Assembly (NCBI RefSeq): GCF_900117445.1
Contig: NZ_FPEJ01000001.1
Location: forward strand, 734,501-798,500
Reading direction: 5' to 3'
Length of the DNA: 64,000 nt
DNA from: Hyphomicrobium sp. NDB2Meth4
GTDB lineage: Bacteria; Pseudomonadota; Alphaproteobacteria; Rhizobiales; Hyphomicrobiaceae
Part shown: positions 36,685 through 48,572 of the stretch, one piece after another
Numbering within the stretch: the first letter of the stretch is position 1
Layout: every line of letters begins with the position of its first letter
Translations under genes and position numbers: made by a program
The notes under the pieces: model-generated
The model's database searches: none
The model's input: only the letters and a program-made list of their open reading frames with translations
Told to the model about the DNA's origin: nothing

Positions 36685-38421
36685 ATGATTTCTGTAAAGC
36701 AGCCGACGACTGTAATGCCGTCAGCGCCCGCCCCCAAACAGCTGGGCGAGGTCGCTCTGATCGGCATCTACGAAGTCTCGAAGATTCTCGCCAAACCGGC
36801 GCGGCTCGAGACGACACTTTCCAACGTCCTCAACCTGCTGTCCTCGTTCCTCGACATGCAGCACGGCACCATCGTCCTCCTTGACGATGACGACGTGCCC
36901 GGCATGGTCGTCGGCACCGTATGGACGGAAGAGGTCGCCTACGAGGGTCACCAGCACTTGCCCCGCAAGGTGCTGGACCAGATCATTGCGACGTCCATGC
37001 CGTTGGTGCTCGAGAACGCCGGCGAACACCCCCTCTTCCACGGGGCATCGCGGGAAACCACCTCGACCGCCGATGGGCAGCCCGTTTCCTTCATCGGAGT
37101 TCCCATCAAGATTGAGGACCGCGTCGTCGGCACCCTGTCGATCGTGCGTGTGTGGGACAAAGGCAGCGAATTCCGCTCCGATCACGACGTTCGCTTCCTG
37201 TCGATGATCGCCAACCTTATTGGCCAGACCATCCATCTGCATCGCGTCATCTCCCGCGACCGCGAGCGCCTGATGGATCAGAGCCGTCGGCTCGAAAAAG
37301 AGCTGACGAGCGTCAAGCCGGGCAAGGAGCGGTCGCGTGTCGCCGGCATCATCGGCGACAGCGCCGCCATTCGCGCGCTGCTGAGCAAGATCGAGATCGT
37401 CGCCAAATCGAATGCGACGGTACTGCTCCGCGGCGAGTCCGGAACGGGCAAAGAGCTCTGCGCCCGCGCCATTCACGAGTTGTCGACCCGCTCCAAGGGA
37501 GCTTTCGTTAAGGTCAACTGCGCGGCCCTACCTGAATCGGTGCTGGAATCGGAACTGTTCGGCCACGAGAAGGGTGCATTCACTGGCGCCATCGCCTCGC
37601 GCAAAGGCCGCTTCGAGCTTGCCGATGGCGGTACCATCTTCCTCGACGAGATCGGTGAGATTTCGCCTGCGTTCCAGGCCAAGCTCCTGCGCGTCCTGCA
37701 GGAGGGCGAGTTCGATCGCATCGGCAGCACCAAGACCCAGAAAGTCGACGTGCGCGTCGTCGCTGCCACCAACCGCGATCTCGAGGAGGCTGTCAGCCAA
37801 GGCACGTTCCGCGCCGACCTCTACTATCGCATCAGCGTCGTGCCGCTGCGCATTCCTTCGCTGCGCGAGCGCAAAGGTGACATCCCTCTTCTTGCCGAGA
37901 GCTTCCTCACCCGCTTCAACAAAGAGAACAATCGCAACCTGAAGCTCGCCTCCAGTGCCATCGACGTGCTGAAGGCCTGCTACTTCCCAGGCAACGTGCG
38001 CGAACTCGAAAACTGCGTGTTCCGCACCGCGACGCTGGCCTCCGGCGCTTCAATTGTCGATGACGACTTCGCTTGCCGCCACGATCTCTGCCTCTCTTCG
38101 CTGCTGTGGAAGGGCGGCGGCGGAAATTCGCTTCCGGAGCGCCCCAAGCCGCAAATCCCACTTCCCGTTATGCCCACATCGGCGGAGCCGGCGCGGCCGG
38201 CGATGCCGGTGCCAGCTGAAGCCCGCTCGCCCATTTCAGAGTCTGATATGGGTGGAGCGCTCGATGGCGATGGCGCTCCCTCGACCGAACGCGATCGCCT
38301 CGTAGAGGCCATGGAAAAGGCGGGCTGGGTCCAGGCCAAGGCCGCGCGCATTCTCGGTTTGACGCCGCGCCAGATTGGCTACGCGCTCAAAAAGCACGGC
38401 ATCGAGATCCGCCACTTCTGA
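36685..38421 (+). CDS. nifA: Nitrogen fixation transcription activator NifA
   Basis: Sigma-54-dependent activator of nif genes. Order: GAF domain (about 45-190), AAA+ domain with Walker A GESGTGKE (250-257), GAFTGA (297-302) and Walker B GGTIFLDEI, an interdomain linker, and a C-terminal Fis-type helix-turn-helix (VQAKAARILGLTPRQIGYALKKHG). The cysteines Cys432-X11-Cys444-X19-Cys464-X4-Cys469 match the motif of oxygen-sensitive rhizobial NifA. The ATG at 36685 is preceded by GAGGCGG; an upstream ATG at 36631 is possible. Matching target sites lie at 40499, 46523 and 55221. Confidence 0.97.
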   Translation: MISVKQPTTVMPSAPAPKQLGEVALIGIYEVSKILAKPARLETTLSNVLNLLSSFLDMQHGTIVLLDDDDVPGMVVGTVWTEEVAYEGHQHLPRKVLDQIIATSMPLVLENAGEHPLFHGASRETTSTADGQPVSFIGVPIKIEDRVVGTLSIVRVWDKGSEFRSDHDVRFLSMIANLIGQTIHLHRVISRDRERLMDQSRRLEKELTSVKPGKERSRVAGIIGDSAAIRALLSKIEIVAKSNATVLLRGESGTGKELCARAIHELSTRSKGAFVKVNCAALPESVLESELFGHEKGAFTGAIASRKGRFELADGGTIFLDEIGEISPAFQAKLLRVLQEGEFDRIGSTKTQKVDVRVVAATNRDLEEAVSQGTFRADLYYRISVVPLRIPSLRERKGDIPLLAESFLTRFNKENNRNLKLASSAIDVLKACYFPGNVRELENCVFRTATLASGASIVDDDFACRHDLCLSSLLWKGGGGNSLPERPKPQIPLPVMPTSAEPARPAMPVPAEARSPISESDMGGALDGDGAPSTERDRLVEAMEKAGWVQAKAARILGLTPRQIGYALKKHGIEIRHF

Positions 38422-38454
38422 CGCGCGCTGACAACGCGCGTCACTTCTCCTTGC

Positions 38455-39300
38455 TCACACAGCCTCTATGGTGACGGCGACATCGCGCGGCCGCCCGAAG
38501 TAGGGCATCGACGTCACCAGCACGTCGGCGCCGGTCCCCGCATATTCGGCCGCGTTTTCCGTTGTAATTCCGCCAGCCGCCGCAACCAGTGGCCGCTTCG
38601 GTGCGCTCTTCAATGCCGCGACGAGATCTCTGACCTCCGCCGGGCTGAACTTCTCCGCCTGTATCACGTCGAAGCCCGCCGCCGCCGCTTCAAGCGCCGC
38701 GGCGATGCTTTTAGCCTCGATGACCAGTTTCTTTTCAGGCACCGCCCGCCGCAGACGCGCAACGAGCTCGGCGAGAGGAACGTCGGCGAGAAAAGCCCGG
38801 TGCTCCGGAAAGACGAGCACGCTTTCCGACAAGCCGAGCCGATGCATCGAAGCCCCGCCGGCCTGTACGGCGCGCGCCGCGAACGATTTGGTTCCTGGCG
38901 TATTCTTGCGCGTGCAGGCGATGCCGATATCGGGGGCAACGCGACGCGCGGCCTCCACGATCGCACGCGCAGCGCTGGCTACGCCCGACCACGCTTCGAT
39001 CAGCGTCTGCGACACCTTCCAGCCGCGATGCAATGCTTCCGCAGTTCCGGTGGCCGTGAGGATCTCCGCGCCAGATTCAAGGCTGGCGCCCGAGCGCGTC
39101 TGCGCCGTAACACTCTCGCACCCCGCCAGCCGCAGCAGCGCCACGGCGCTTTCGACCTCCGCCACTACCATTGGTCCGCGCGCCCTGAAAGTCATCCGGC
39201 CCGCCGCGCCACCGATGCCAAGCGCCGCGGTGGTCAAATCGCCAAAGGGAACGTCGTCGGCCAGCAGGGCCTCGAGCTCGCTCGGAAATGCCGCAGTCAT
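38455..39300 (-). CDS. modD: ModD, quinolinate phosphoribosyltransferase-like molybdenum protein
   Basis: 281 residues of the NadC fold: DDVPFGDLTTAALG, the ACTRKNTPGTKSFAARAV strand with the phosphate-binding Arg/Lys, and VIEAKSIAAALEAAAAGFDVIQAEKFSP. ModD proteins resemble nicotinate-nucleotide pyrophosphorylases but occur with molybdate transport or nif genes; their reaction is unsettled. Here it sits between nifA and two other molybdenum-linked genes, arguing for ModD rather than NadC. Convergent with nifA. Confidence 0.85.
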   Translation of the reverse strand: MTAAFPSELEALLADDVPFGDLTTAALGIGGAAGRMTFRARGPMVVAEVESAVALLRLAGCESVTAQTRSGASLESGAEILTATGTAEALHRGWKVSQTLIEAWSGVASAARAIVEAARRVAPDIGIACTRKNTPGTKSFAARAVQAGGASMHRLGLSESVLVFPEHRAFLADVPLAELVARLRRAVPEKKLVIEAKSIAAALEAAAAGFDVIQAEKFSPAEVRDLVAALKSAPKRPLVAAAGGITTENAAEYAGTGADVLVTSMPYFGRPRDVAVTIEAV

Positions 39301-39496
39301 GCCAGTGGTCCTCTGAGAAACTTAGAGTCGCAGCGCGTGGGATTGGCCACAAGTGCGTCGGGTTTCAGACAATGCCGCGCGTAGCAACCGCCCCTCTTCC
39401 CGTCTTTACGCCCGATTTCATGGTCGGCTACACTTCGGCATGCAGATTGCTCAATCGTGAGTAGCGGCCCTGCGGGCCTCATCTGCGGAGAGCGAC

Positions 39497-40147
39497 ATGC
39501 AATTTATGAGCTACCACGAGCACCTGCTGAAACTTGCAGGCGTCATCTATCGCTCCGGCGAAGACGATGTCGATGGATTGCTTGCCGGCTTTGCCGCCGA
39601 TCTCGTCCGCGAAGGCCACCGCATCGGCGGCGTCGTGCAGTTCAACGGCAAGAAGGCAGCCGATCCCAGGGCCGGAATGTCGCTTATCGACCTCATGACC
39701 GGACGCTCTATCTCGATCAGTCAATCGCTGGGCGCCGCGTCATCTGCCTGCAAGCTCGATCCGTCCGGCCTGGCGGACGCTGCCGTAGCAGTCAGCCGAG
39801 CCATCGCCGAGAACGTCGAACTCGTCATAGTCAACAAGTTCTCCAAGCAGGAAGCGAGTGGCGGTGGCCTGCGCGCCGAAATCGCCGACGCCGTGGTGGC
39901 GGGTCTTCCGATCCTCACCGCAGTTTCCGACAAGTGCTACGACGACTGGATCAGTTTTACCGGCGGATACGGGACGACGCTGGCGTGCGAGCGCAGCATC
40001 ATTGACGATTGGTGGCGCGGTATATCGCAGCGTGAAGGTCGCGCGCGCCTGCTGGCCAGCCTCGAGCAGGTGTTCGAAGCCGCAGCCGCGCAACCGCCAC
40101 CTGCGGACACGACTGACGCGCGGCTACTTCCCTATCATAACGTCTGA
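39497..40147 (+). CDS. DUF2478 family protein, molybdenum-associated
   Basis: 216 residues with an NTPase-like pattern: the CKLDPSGLADAAVAVSRAI segment, ELVIVNKFSKQEASGGGLRAEI and LTAVSDKCYDDWISFTGGYG are typical of DUF2478 (P-loop-like fold without a clear Walker A). Family members are found beside molybdate uptake and nif genes. Role unknown, perhaps molybdate sensing or delivery. Its last 24 bases overlap the Mop gene on the other strand. Confidence 0.8.
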   Translation: MQFMSYHEHLLKLAGVIYRSGEDDVDGLLAGFAADLVREGHRIGGVVQFNGKKAADPRAGMSLIDLMTGRSISISQSLGAASSACKLDPSGLADAAVAVSRAIAENVELVIVNKFSKQEASGGGLRAEIADAVVAGLPILTAVSDKCYDDWISFTGGYGTTLACERSIIDDWWRGISQREGRARLLASLEQVFEAAAAQPPPADTTDARLLPYHNV

Positions 40148-40330
40148 TGACTTGATCACCGCCGATACCGCATCGCCGACCTTGAGACCGAGGTCGTCGA
40201 CCGCCTCGTTGGTGATCGACGACGTCATGATCAGCCCAGGTGCCAACTCCACCCTCACGTGAGCGGTGGTCGACCCCTTCGTCACGGCGACCACACGACC
40301 AGGGAGCACGTTGCGTGCGCTGAGCTTCAT
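40124..40330 (-). CDS. Mop-type molybdate-binding (TOBE) protein
   Basis: 68-residue single TOBE domain: MKLSARNVLPGRVVAVTKG, AHVRVELAPGLIMTSSIT and LGLKVGDAVSAVIKSSDVMIGK, the classic molbindin pattern. Molbindins oligomerise and store or buffer molybdate and tungstate. An AGAGG ribosome site supports the short start. It is divergent from the LRV/suf unit and shares its regulatory region. Confidence 0.9.
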   Translation of the reverse strand: MKLSARNVLPGRVVAVTKGSTTAHVRVELAPGLIMTSSITNEAVDDLGLKVGDAVSAVIKSSDVMIGK

Positions 40331-40498
40331 GAGCTTTGCCTCTGCTGAATTCCGATCGCGGCATTGTTGCCTGCTTTGGTTATCGGGCCGTTCTCGACGC
40401 CGAGCCATTGCCGGCGATGCCGCATCATCGCTCCGGCTATTCAGCGCTCGCCGCACTGTCAGCACATCCGCGCCCACGGCTGCGATGTCATCCGCTGG

Positions 40499-40514
40499 TG
40501 TCGGACATACGACA
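40499..40514. promoter_or_regulatory. NifA upstream activator site 1 (LRV/suf)
   Basis: TGT-CGGACATACG-ACA, an exact TGT-N10-ACA site, 87 bases before the -24 element at 40601. Confidence 0.75.
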
Positions 40515-40529
40515 CGCATCAGCCATCTA

Positions 40530-40545
40530 TGTCGCGGGAACGACA
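40530..40545. promoter_or_regulatory. NifA upstream activator site 2 (LRV/suf)
   Basis: TGT-CGCGGGAACG-ACA, a second exact TGT-N10-ACA, 31 bases (about three helical turns) after site 1, so both lie on one face of the DNA. Confidence 0.78.
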
Positions 40546-40600
40546 GACAGAAATCCCCGACGCGCACATTATAACTATTCAAATTCAACCAGTTAATCTC

Positions 40601-40616
40601 TGGCACGCGGCTTGAA
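40601..40616 (+). promoter_or_regulatory. Sigma-54 promoter of the LRV/suf unit
   Basis: TGGCAC-GCGGC-TTGAA: the -24 half is perfect, while the -12 half has GA in place of the usual GC. It lies 56 bases after a NifA site and about 170 bases before the LRV start. Confidence 0.7.
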
Positions 40617-40784
40617 AGGGTGACGGTACGACTTCGGTCGTCAGGCCTTTCGGAGCGAACAGATGGCGAGTCACAGCGCAGGCGAACGGTCTCGCATCAT
40701 TGCAAAACGCAGCAGCGCAACCAGCGCGGAACGGCGCCGGCCTCTGACCTGCGTCAGCGAAAAGTTCGCCGCGGAGGCGCGGCA

Positions 40785-41595
40785 ATGAGCGGCGCGGACG
40801 ACGCAAACGCTGCGCTGGCGGCCATCGATTGGCTTGGCCGCCCTGTCCAGTGTGGCGACTGCCCGCATGAGCCGATCCGCGCTGAAGCACGCTGCGATCT
40901 CGGTCGCATCTGCGTCCGCGATCAGCGCGCCCGCCGCATCGATCGCTTCTTCGCTGCAAATCCCGCTGAAGCCGACAAGTACCTGAAGCACCCCTATTTC
41001 GAGACGCGCGTGCTGGCCGCCAAGTACGCCAGCATCTTCCTGCTGCCTCCTCTGATGGACGACCCCGAGCCGGACGTGCGCACCATGGTTGCGCAGCGAC
41101 TGCCGCTGAACCGCATCGCCCATCTTTCCAATGACCCTGATCGCAAGGTGCGCATGGTTCTGGCGCAGCGGCTGGAAGGCGCAGCGCTCGTCGCCATGCT
41201 GCACGATGTCGACTACTGGGTGCGCCTTGGTGCCGTAAAGCGCGTGCCCGAGGACGTGCTGCCCATCGCCATGCACGACTCGGATCCCCAGGTGCGCCGC
41301 GAAGTGGCGCGCCGCATCAAGTCGGACGTGCTGCCGGCCATGTCGTTCGATCCAGATCCCTTGGTGCGCGTCGCCGTCGCTGCACGGCTGGAGCCCAAGC
41401 AATTGATGGCGCTGGTCGAAGATGACGATTTACGCGTCCGTTACGTCGTCGCAGAGCGCGGCACGCCATTGGTGTTGGCGCGCCTTCAGGACGATCCCGA
41501 CCCCGAGGTCAAACAGCTTGCGCGCCAGCGCGCCAAGTCTGGCGGCGACACGACGCCCTCGAGCGCCAACAACGTATGCATTAGCGGAGAGAAGA

Positions 41596-41621
<26 letters not shown>
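40785..41621 (+). CDS. 4Fe-4S leucine-rich-repeat-variant (LRV) protein
   Basis: 278 residues. The N-terminal domain has Cys23-X2-Cys26 ([10 protein letters not shown]), Cys37 and Cys43, ligands of a [4Fe-4S] cluster; the rest is a solenoid of about eight 24-residue repeats such as [24 protein letters not shown] and [24 protein letters not shown]. It matches the nif-linked LRV protein of Azotobacter; function unknown. GGAGG precedes the ATG. Its last 26 bases overlap sufB, implying translational coupling. Confidence 0.9.
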
Positions 41622-43077
<1,456 letters not shown>

Positions 43078-43107
43078 TCCAGCCCGCAACGGATGAAGGA
43101 ATATGCA

Positions 43108-43866
<759 letters not shown>

Positions 43867-43870
43867 ACCG

Positions 43871-45208
43871 ATGAACATGGAAGCACGCCCGGTTAGAACC
43901 GCCGCCGACGAAGCCTTCATCAAGGCGTTTGCCGAGGTCGGTGCAGACCTTCCCGGCAGCGCCAACGTCAAGGCGCAGCGCGCCGCCGCGTTTGGGCGCT
44001 TCGAGGCGTGCGGGCTGCCCACGCGCCGCGTCGAGCAGTGGAAGTACACCGACCTGCGCCAGTTCCTGCGCGAAGCACGCCCACTCGCGGCACCGCCAGG
44101 AGCTGTAGAGCGCCAGCGCGCCAACGATGCGGGGCGTGCCTTCGCAGCCATCAAGCCGCGCCGCCTCGTTTTCGTTGACGGAACGTTCGTTGCCGAGCAG
44201 TCAGATCTCACCAAGCTCGATGACGGCCTGACCATCACCTCGCTCGCTGACGCGCTCGCCGCTGGCGATGCCGAGGTGGTCAAGCGCATTAGCGATTCGA
44301 ACGTCAGCCAGGGCGACATCGCGTACGCGCTCAACACCGCGTTCATGGCGGGCGGCGTGGTGATCGCCGTCGAGGCAGGCAAGCACATTGCCAGGCCAAT
44401 CCATCTCGTCTTTGCCAACTGCGCCGAAAAGCCGGCCAGCATCTTCGTGCGCTCGCAGGTCTCCTTGGGCGCCGGCGCACGCTTGACCCTGCTGGAGAGC
44501 CACGAGGCCTTCGGCGCCGAGGAATACCACGTCAACAGCGCCATCAACGTCGATCTCGGCGAAGATGCAGAGCTGGATCACGTCAAGCTCGGCAGTGATG
44601 CCGCTGCCGCCATCCACGTGTCGACCACCGGCGCGGTGCTGGCCGCTGGCGCTCGTCTCCGCGACTTCGCGCTCACAAGCGGCGGCGCCATGGTGCGCAA
44701 CCAGCTGTTCGTCACCTGCAACGGGACGGGCGCAATCGTCGATCTGCGCGGCGCGAACCTGCTCAAGAACCGCCAGCACGCCGATACAACACTCGTTCTC
44801 GACCACGCCTCGCCAGGTTGCCAGAGCCGCGAGCTATACAAGTCTGTTCTGGACGACACCGCCCGCGCGGTTTTCCAAGGCAAGATCATGGTGCGCCGCA
44901 AGGCGCAGAAGACCGACGCGCGCATGATGTCTCAAGCGCTGTTGCTCTCGGAGACGGCCGAGACCGACAACAAGCCTGAGCTCGAGATCTTCGCCGACGA
45001 CGTCCAGTGCGGCCATGGCACCACCTGTGGCGCGCTGGATGAAAAGATGAAGTTCTATCTGATGGCCCGCGGCATTCCCGCAGACGAAGCCGAGGCGCTG
45101 CTCATCAAGGCCTTCCTTGGCGAGGTGATCGACGGCATCTCTAGCGAGGGCGTCCGCGTTGCGCTCAGCGCCATCGTCGATGCGACGATGGACGCACGGG
45201 GACACTGA
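43871..45208 (+). CDS. sufD: Fe-S cluster assembly protein SufD
   Basis: 445 residues; partner of SufB. A helical N-terminus (RRVEQWKYTDLRQFL is diagnostic) is followed by a beta-helix and the C-terminal block DVQCGHGTTCGALDEKMKFYLMARGIPADEAEALLIKAF, which contains the conserved His and Cys. It begins four bases after sufC and ends one base before the sufS start. Confidence 0.95.
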   Translation: MNMEARPVRTAADEAFIKAFAEVGADLPGSANVKAQRAAAFGRFEACGLPTRRVEQWKYTDLRQFLREARPLAAPPGAVERQRANDAGRAFAAIKPRRLVFVDGTFVAEQSDLTKLDDGLTITSLADALAAGDAEVVKRISDSNVSQGDIAYALNTAFMAGGVVIAVEAGKHIARPIHLVFANCAEKPASIFVRSQVSLGAGARLTLLESHEAFGAEEYHVNSAINVDLGEDAELDHVKLGSDAAAAIHVSTTGAVLAAGARLRDFALTSGGAMVRNQLFVTCNGTGAIVDLRGANLLKNRQHADTTLVLDHASPGCQSRELYKSVLDDTARAVFQGKIMVRRKAQKTDARMMSQALLLSETAETDNKPELEIFADDVQCGHGTTCGALDEKMKFYLMARGIPADEAEALLIKAFLGEVIDGISSEGVRVALSAIVDATMDARGH

Positions 45209-45209
45209 C

Positions 45210-46451
45210 ATGCATCCAGCGGTCAAGAACGGCAGTTATGACGTCGAGCGCGTGCGTGAGGATTTTCCCATCCTCAGCATGCGCGTGCACGGCAAGCCGC
45301 TTGTCTATCTCGACAACGCTGCATCCGCGCAGAAGCCGGAAGCCGTCCTTGGCCGCATGCAATACGCCTATACGTCCGAATACGCCAACGTGCACCGCGG
45401 GCTGCACTATCTGTCTAACGCTGCCACAGCCGCGTTCGAGGAAGCCCGCGAAAAGGTGCGCGCGTTCCTCAATGCCGAGCGCGCGGACGAGATTGTGTTC
45501 ACACGCAGCGCCACTGAGGCGATCAATCTGGTGGCCTATACGTTCGGCCGCGACCGGATCAAGCCTGGCGATGAAATCGTGCTCTCCATTATGGAGCACC
45601 ACGCCAACGTCGTTCCTTGGCATTTCCTGCGCGAGCAGTACGGCGCCGTTATCAAGTGGGCGCCCGTCGACGACGACGGCAACTTCCTGATCGACGAGTT
45701 CGAGAAGCTGCTATCGCCACGCACGCGCATGGTGGCCATTACCCACATGTCGAACGTGCTCGGCACCATCGTGCCGGTGAAGGAGGTCGTGAGCCTCGCT
45801 CATGCGCGCGGCATCCCCGTGCTCGTCGACGGCTCGCAGGGTTGCGTCCATCTCGACGCCGACGTGCGCGACATCGACGCGGATTTCTACGTCATCACTG
45901 GCCACAAGCTCTACGGGCCGACCGCCATCGGCGCTCTCTACGGCAAGTACGAGCTTCTGGAGAGCATGCGCCCCTTCAACGGCGGCGGCGAAATGATCAA
46001 CGAGGTGTTCGAGGACAAGATCACCTACGGCGTGCCGCCGCACCGCTTCGAAGCCGGCACCCCACCGATCGTCGAGGCGATCGGTCTTGGCGCCGCGCTG
46101 GATTACATCGCTTCCATCGGGAAGCAGCGCATCCGCGCCCACGAGACCGAGTTGACGAAGTACGCTCACGAGCGGCTTCGCGAGATCAACTCCCTGCGCA
46201 TCATTGGCAATGCCGCCGACAAGGGAGCCATCGTCTCCTTCGAAATGAAGGAAGCGCACGCACACGACTTTGCGACCCTCATCGATCAATCGGGCGTCGC
46301 CGTCCGCGCCGGCACCCATTGCGCCATGCCGCTGCTGCGCCGCTTCGGCGTCGGCGCCACGTGTCGCGCCTCGTTCGCGCTTTACAACACGCGCAGCGAA
46401 GTCGACCGCCTGGCAGAAGCGCTGATCAAAGCGCGCGACCTCTTCGCCTGA
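45210..46451 (+). CDS. sufS: Cysteine desulfurase SufS
   Basis: 413 residues, PLP enzyme supplying sulfur. The Schiff-base Lys is in ITGHKLYGPTAIG, the catalytic Cys in RAGTHCAMPLLRRFG (group II, SufS type), and YLDNAASAQKP opens the fold. No sufE gene follows in the window. With no nifS nearby, it is a good candidate for the sulfur donor to nitrogenase cofactors. Confidence 0.95.
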   Translation: MHPAVKNGSYDVERVREDFPILSMRVHGKPLVYLDNAASAQKPEAVLGRMQYAYTSEYANVHRGLHYLSNAATAAFEEAREKVRAFLNAERADEIVFTRSATEAINLVAYTFGRDRIKPGDEIVLSIMEHHANVVPWHFLREQYGAVIKWAPVDDDGNFLIDEFEKLLSPRTRMVAITHMSNVLGTIVPVKEVVSLAHARGIPVLVDGSQGCVHLDADVRDIDADFYVITGHKLYGPTAIGALYGKYELLESMRPFNGGGEMINEVFEDKITYGVPPHRFEAGTPPIVEAIGLGAALDYIASIGKQRIRAHETELTKYAHERLREINSLRIIGNAADKGAIVSFEMKEAHAHDFATLIDQSGVAVRAGTHCAMPLLRRFGVGATCRASFALYNTRSEVDRLAEALIKARDLFA

Positions 46452-46522
46452 CCAATCCGCTATCGCCGCACTTCGTCGTTCGTCGCCTCCGCGACGCACG
46501 ACGCATGCGCGCTCCTGACCGA

Positions 46523-46538
46523 TGTCGGGTTCCCAACA
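46523..46538. promoter_or_regulatory. NifA upstream activator site 1 (nifB)
   Basis: TGT-CGGGTTCCCA-ACA, an exact TGT-N10-ACA match, 38 bases upstream of a second site. Confidence 0.75.
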
Positions 46539-46560
46539 GCTCCGACATTTCTCGCGCCGC

Positions 46561-46576
46561 TGTCGGCATCGCGACA
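46561..46576. promoter_or_regulatory. NifA upstream activator site 2 (nifB)
   Basis: TGT-CGGCATCGCG-ACA, an exact TGT-N10-ACA match, about 60 bases before the -24 element. Confidence 0.78.
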
Positions 46577-46634
46577 TCGCAAGCGACAATTGGAAAGCGG
46601 CGTTATTTCAATGTGTTGGAGAGCGTGCGACGCG

Positions 46635-46650
46635 TGGCACGCAAGTTGCC
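46635..46650 (+). promoter_or_regulatory. Sigma-54 promoter of nifB
   Basis: TGGCAC-GCAAG-TTGCC matches the -24/-12 consensus with GG and GC in correct spacing; 98 bases before the nifB start. Confidence 0.88.
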
Positions 46651-46748
46651 TAGAGCCTTTCTAGACGGCGATTGGGTCGTCGGCCGACACGGGACAAAAG
46701 CTCGGCCGCCGATGCAATCGCCACCACGGGCATAGCGAGGTCGGCACT

Positions 46749-48311
46749 ATGGACGGACTAGTTGAACGCAACGTTGAGGCAGCGAAGGAAGATCCGCGCT
46801 CACTCGACGAGGTGATGCAGGAAATTGCAGAGCACAAAGGCTGCGGCACCAAGGGCGGCAGCGGCAAGGCGAGCTGCGGCACTGGCGCAGGTCAGGGCGA
46901 TATGCCCGCTGAGATCTGGGAGAAGGTGAAGAACCATCCCTGCTACAGCGAGGAAGCGCACCACCACTATGCACGCATGCACGTCGCCGTTGCGCCGGCC
47001 TGCAACATCCAGTGCAACTACTGCAATCGCAAATACGATTGCGCCAACGAATCGCGCCCCGGCGTGGTCAGCGAGAAGCTGACGCCTGAGCAGGCGGCCA
47101 AGAAGGTGCTCGCGGTCGCATCGACCATCCCGCAGATGACGGTGCTCGGCATCGCAGGCCCTGGCGACCCGCTCGCCAACCCTGCCAAGACCTTTAAGAC
47201 CTTCGAGCTGATTTCGCAGACAGCCCCCGACATCAAGCTGTGCCTATCGACCAACGGTCTGGCCCTGCCTGAGCACGTCGACACGATCCAGAAGTTCAAC
47301 GTCGATCACGTCACCATCACCATCAACATGGTCGACCCGGAAATCGGCGCCAAGATCTATCCCTGGATCTTCTACAATCACCGCCGCATCGAGGGCGTCG
47401 AAGCAGCGCGCATTCTCTCCGAGCACCAGCTGCGCGGCCTCGAGATGCTCACCGAGCGCGGCATCCTCTGCAAGATCAACTCGGTGATGATCCCAGGCAT
47501 CAACGACAAGCACCTTGTCGAGGTGAACAAGGCCGTCAAATCGCGCGGCGCCTTCCTGCACAACATCATGCCGCTCATCTCCGCGCCCGAGCACGGCACC
47601 GTCTTCGGCCTCACCGGCCAGCGTGGTCCGACGGCGCAGGAGCTGAAGGCGCTGCAGGACGACTGCGAAGGCGAGATGAACATGATGCGTCACTGCCGTC
47701 AGTGCCGCGCCGACGCCGTTGGTCTGCTTGGTGAGGATCGCTCTTCGGAGTTCACCACCGACAAGATCATGCAGATGGACGTCAAATACGACCTCGACAC
47801 GCGCAAGGCCTATCAGGAGAAGGTCGAAGGCGAACGTCAGGCCAAGGTTGAAGCCAAGCAGGCAGAGCTTGCCACGATGGCCGGCGAGATGAGCGACATC
47901 AAGATTCTCGTCGCTGTCGCCACCAAGGGCAGCGGCCGCATCAACGAGCACTTCGGTCACGCCAAAGAGTTCCAGATTTACGAGCTCTCCACCTCCGGTG
48001 CGAAGTTCGTCGGTCATCGCCGCGTCGATCTCTACTGCCAGGGCGGCTTTGGCGACGAAGCGAGCCTAGAGACGGTCATCCGCGCCATCAACGACTGCGC
48101 GGCAGTGTTCGTCGCCAAGATCGGCGGTTGCCCCAAGAACGATCTGCTCAAGGCCGGCATCGAGCCCGTCGATCAGTACGCGATGGAGTTCATCGAGCAG
48201 TCGGCAATCTCTTACTTCAAGGACTACCTGCAGCGCGTGAAGAGCGGAGAGATCGAGCACGTCACGCGTGGCGATGCCGACATCCGCCAGGGCGCGCTCA
48301 TCAACGCTTAA
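46749..48311 (+). CDS. nifB: Nitrogenase cofactor biosynthesis protein NifB
   Basis: 520 residues. The radical SAM domain carries CNIQCNYC (Cys85-X3-Cys89-X2-Cys92) with further Cys ligands for the K clusters, and makes NifB-co (the 8Fe-9S-C precursor) inserting carbide. The C-terminal part (about 385-505) is a NifX-like domain ([27 protein letters not shown]). Full-length two-domain form. It is the first gene of the promoter at 46635. Confidence 0.97.
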   Translation: MDGLVERNVEAAKEDPRSLDEVMQEIAEHKGCGTKGGSGKASCGTGAGQGDMPAEIWEKVKNHPCYSEEAHHHYARMHVAVAPACNIQCNYCNRKYDCANESRPGVVSEKLTPEQAAKKVLAVASTIPQMTVLGIAGPGDPLANPAKTFKTFELISQTAPDIKLCLSTNGLALPEHVDTIQKFNVDHVTITINMVDPEIGAKIYPWIFYNHRRIEGVEAARILSEHQLRGLEMLTERGILCKINSVMIPGINDKHLVEVNKAVKSRGAFLHNIMPLISAPEHGTVFGLTGQRGPTAQELKALQDDCEGEMNMMRHCRQCRADAVGLLGEDRSSEFTTDKIMQMDVKYDLDTRKAYQEKVEGERQAKVEAKQAELATMAGEMSDIKILVAVATKGSGRINEHFGHAKEFQIYELSTSGAKFVGHRRVDLYCQGGFGDEASLETVIRAINDCAAVFVAKIGGCPKNDLLKAGIEPVDQYAMEFIEQSAISYFKDYLQRVKSGEIEHVTRGDADIRQGALINA

Positions 48312-48334
48312 ACTCGACTAACTGGAGCTGATAA

Positions 48335-48559
48335 ATGGCCTACAAGATCGTCGCATCGCAGTGCACATCGTGCTCGGCTTGCGAGGCGGAATGCCCGAAC
48401 GTCGCCATCTCCGAGAAGAACGGCACGTTCGTTATCAACCCGAAGAAGTGCACCGAGTGCATCGGTCACTTCGACATCCCGCAGTGCGTCGCGGTGTGCC
48501 CGGTCGATGATACGTGCATCATCGACACCTCCTATCCGCGCTACCAGGCGCCGGCTTGA
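48335..48559 (+). CDS. fdxN: 2[4Fe-4S] ferredoxin FdxN
   Basis: 74 residues, two cluster motifs: [12 protein letters not shown] and [18 protein letters not shown]; the longer spacing in the second motif is typical of FdxN. It is the electron donor to NifB or nitrogenase in several diazotrophs. It follows nifB by 23 bases. Confidence 0.95.
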   Translation: MAYKIVASQCTSCSACEAECPNVAISEKNGTFVINPKKCTECIGHFDIPQCVAVCPVDDTCIIDTSYPRYQAPA

Positions 48560-48572
48560 GGAGGACGCTTCC

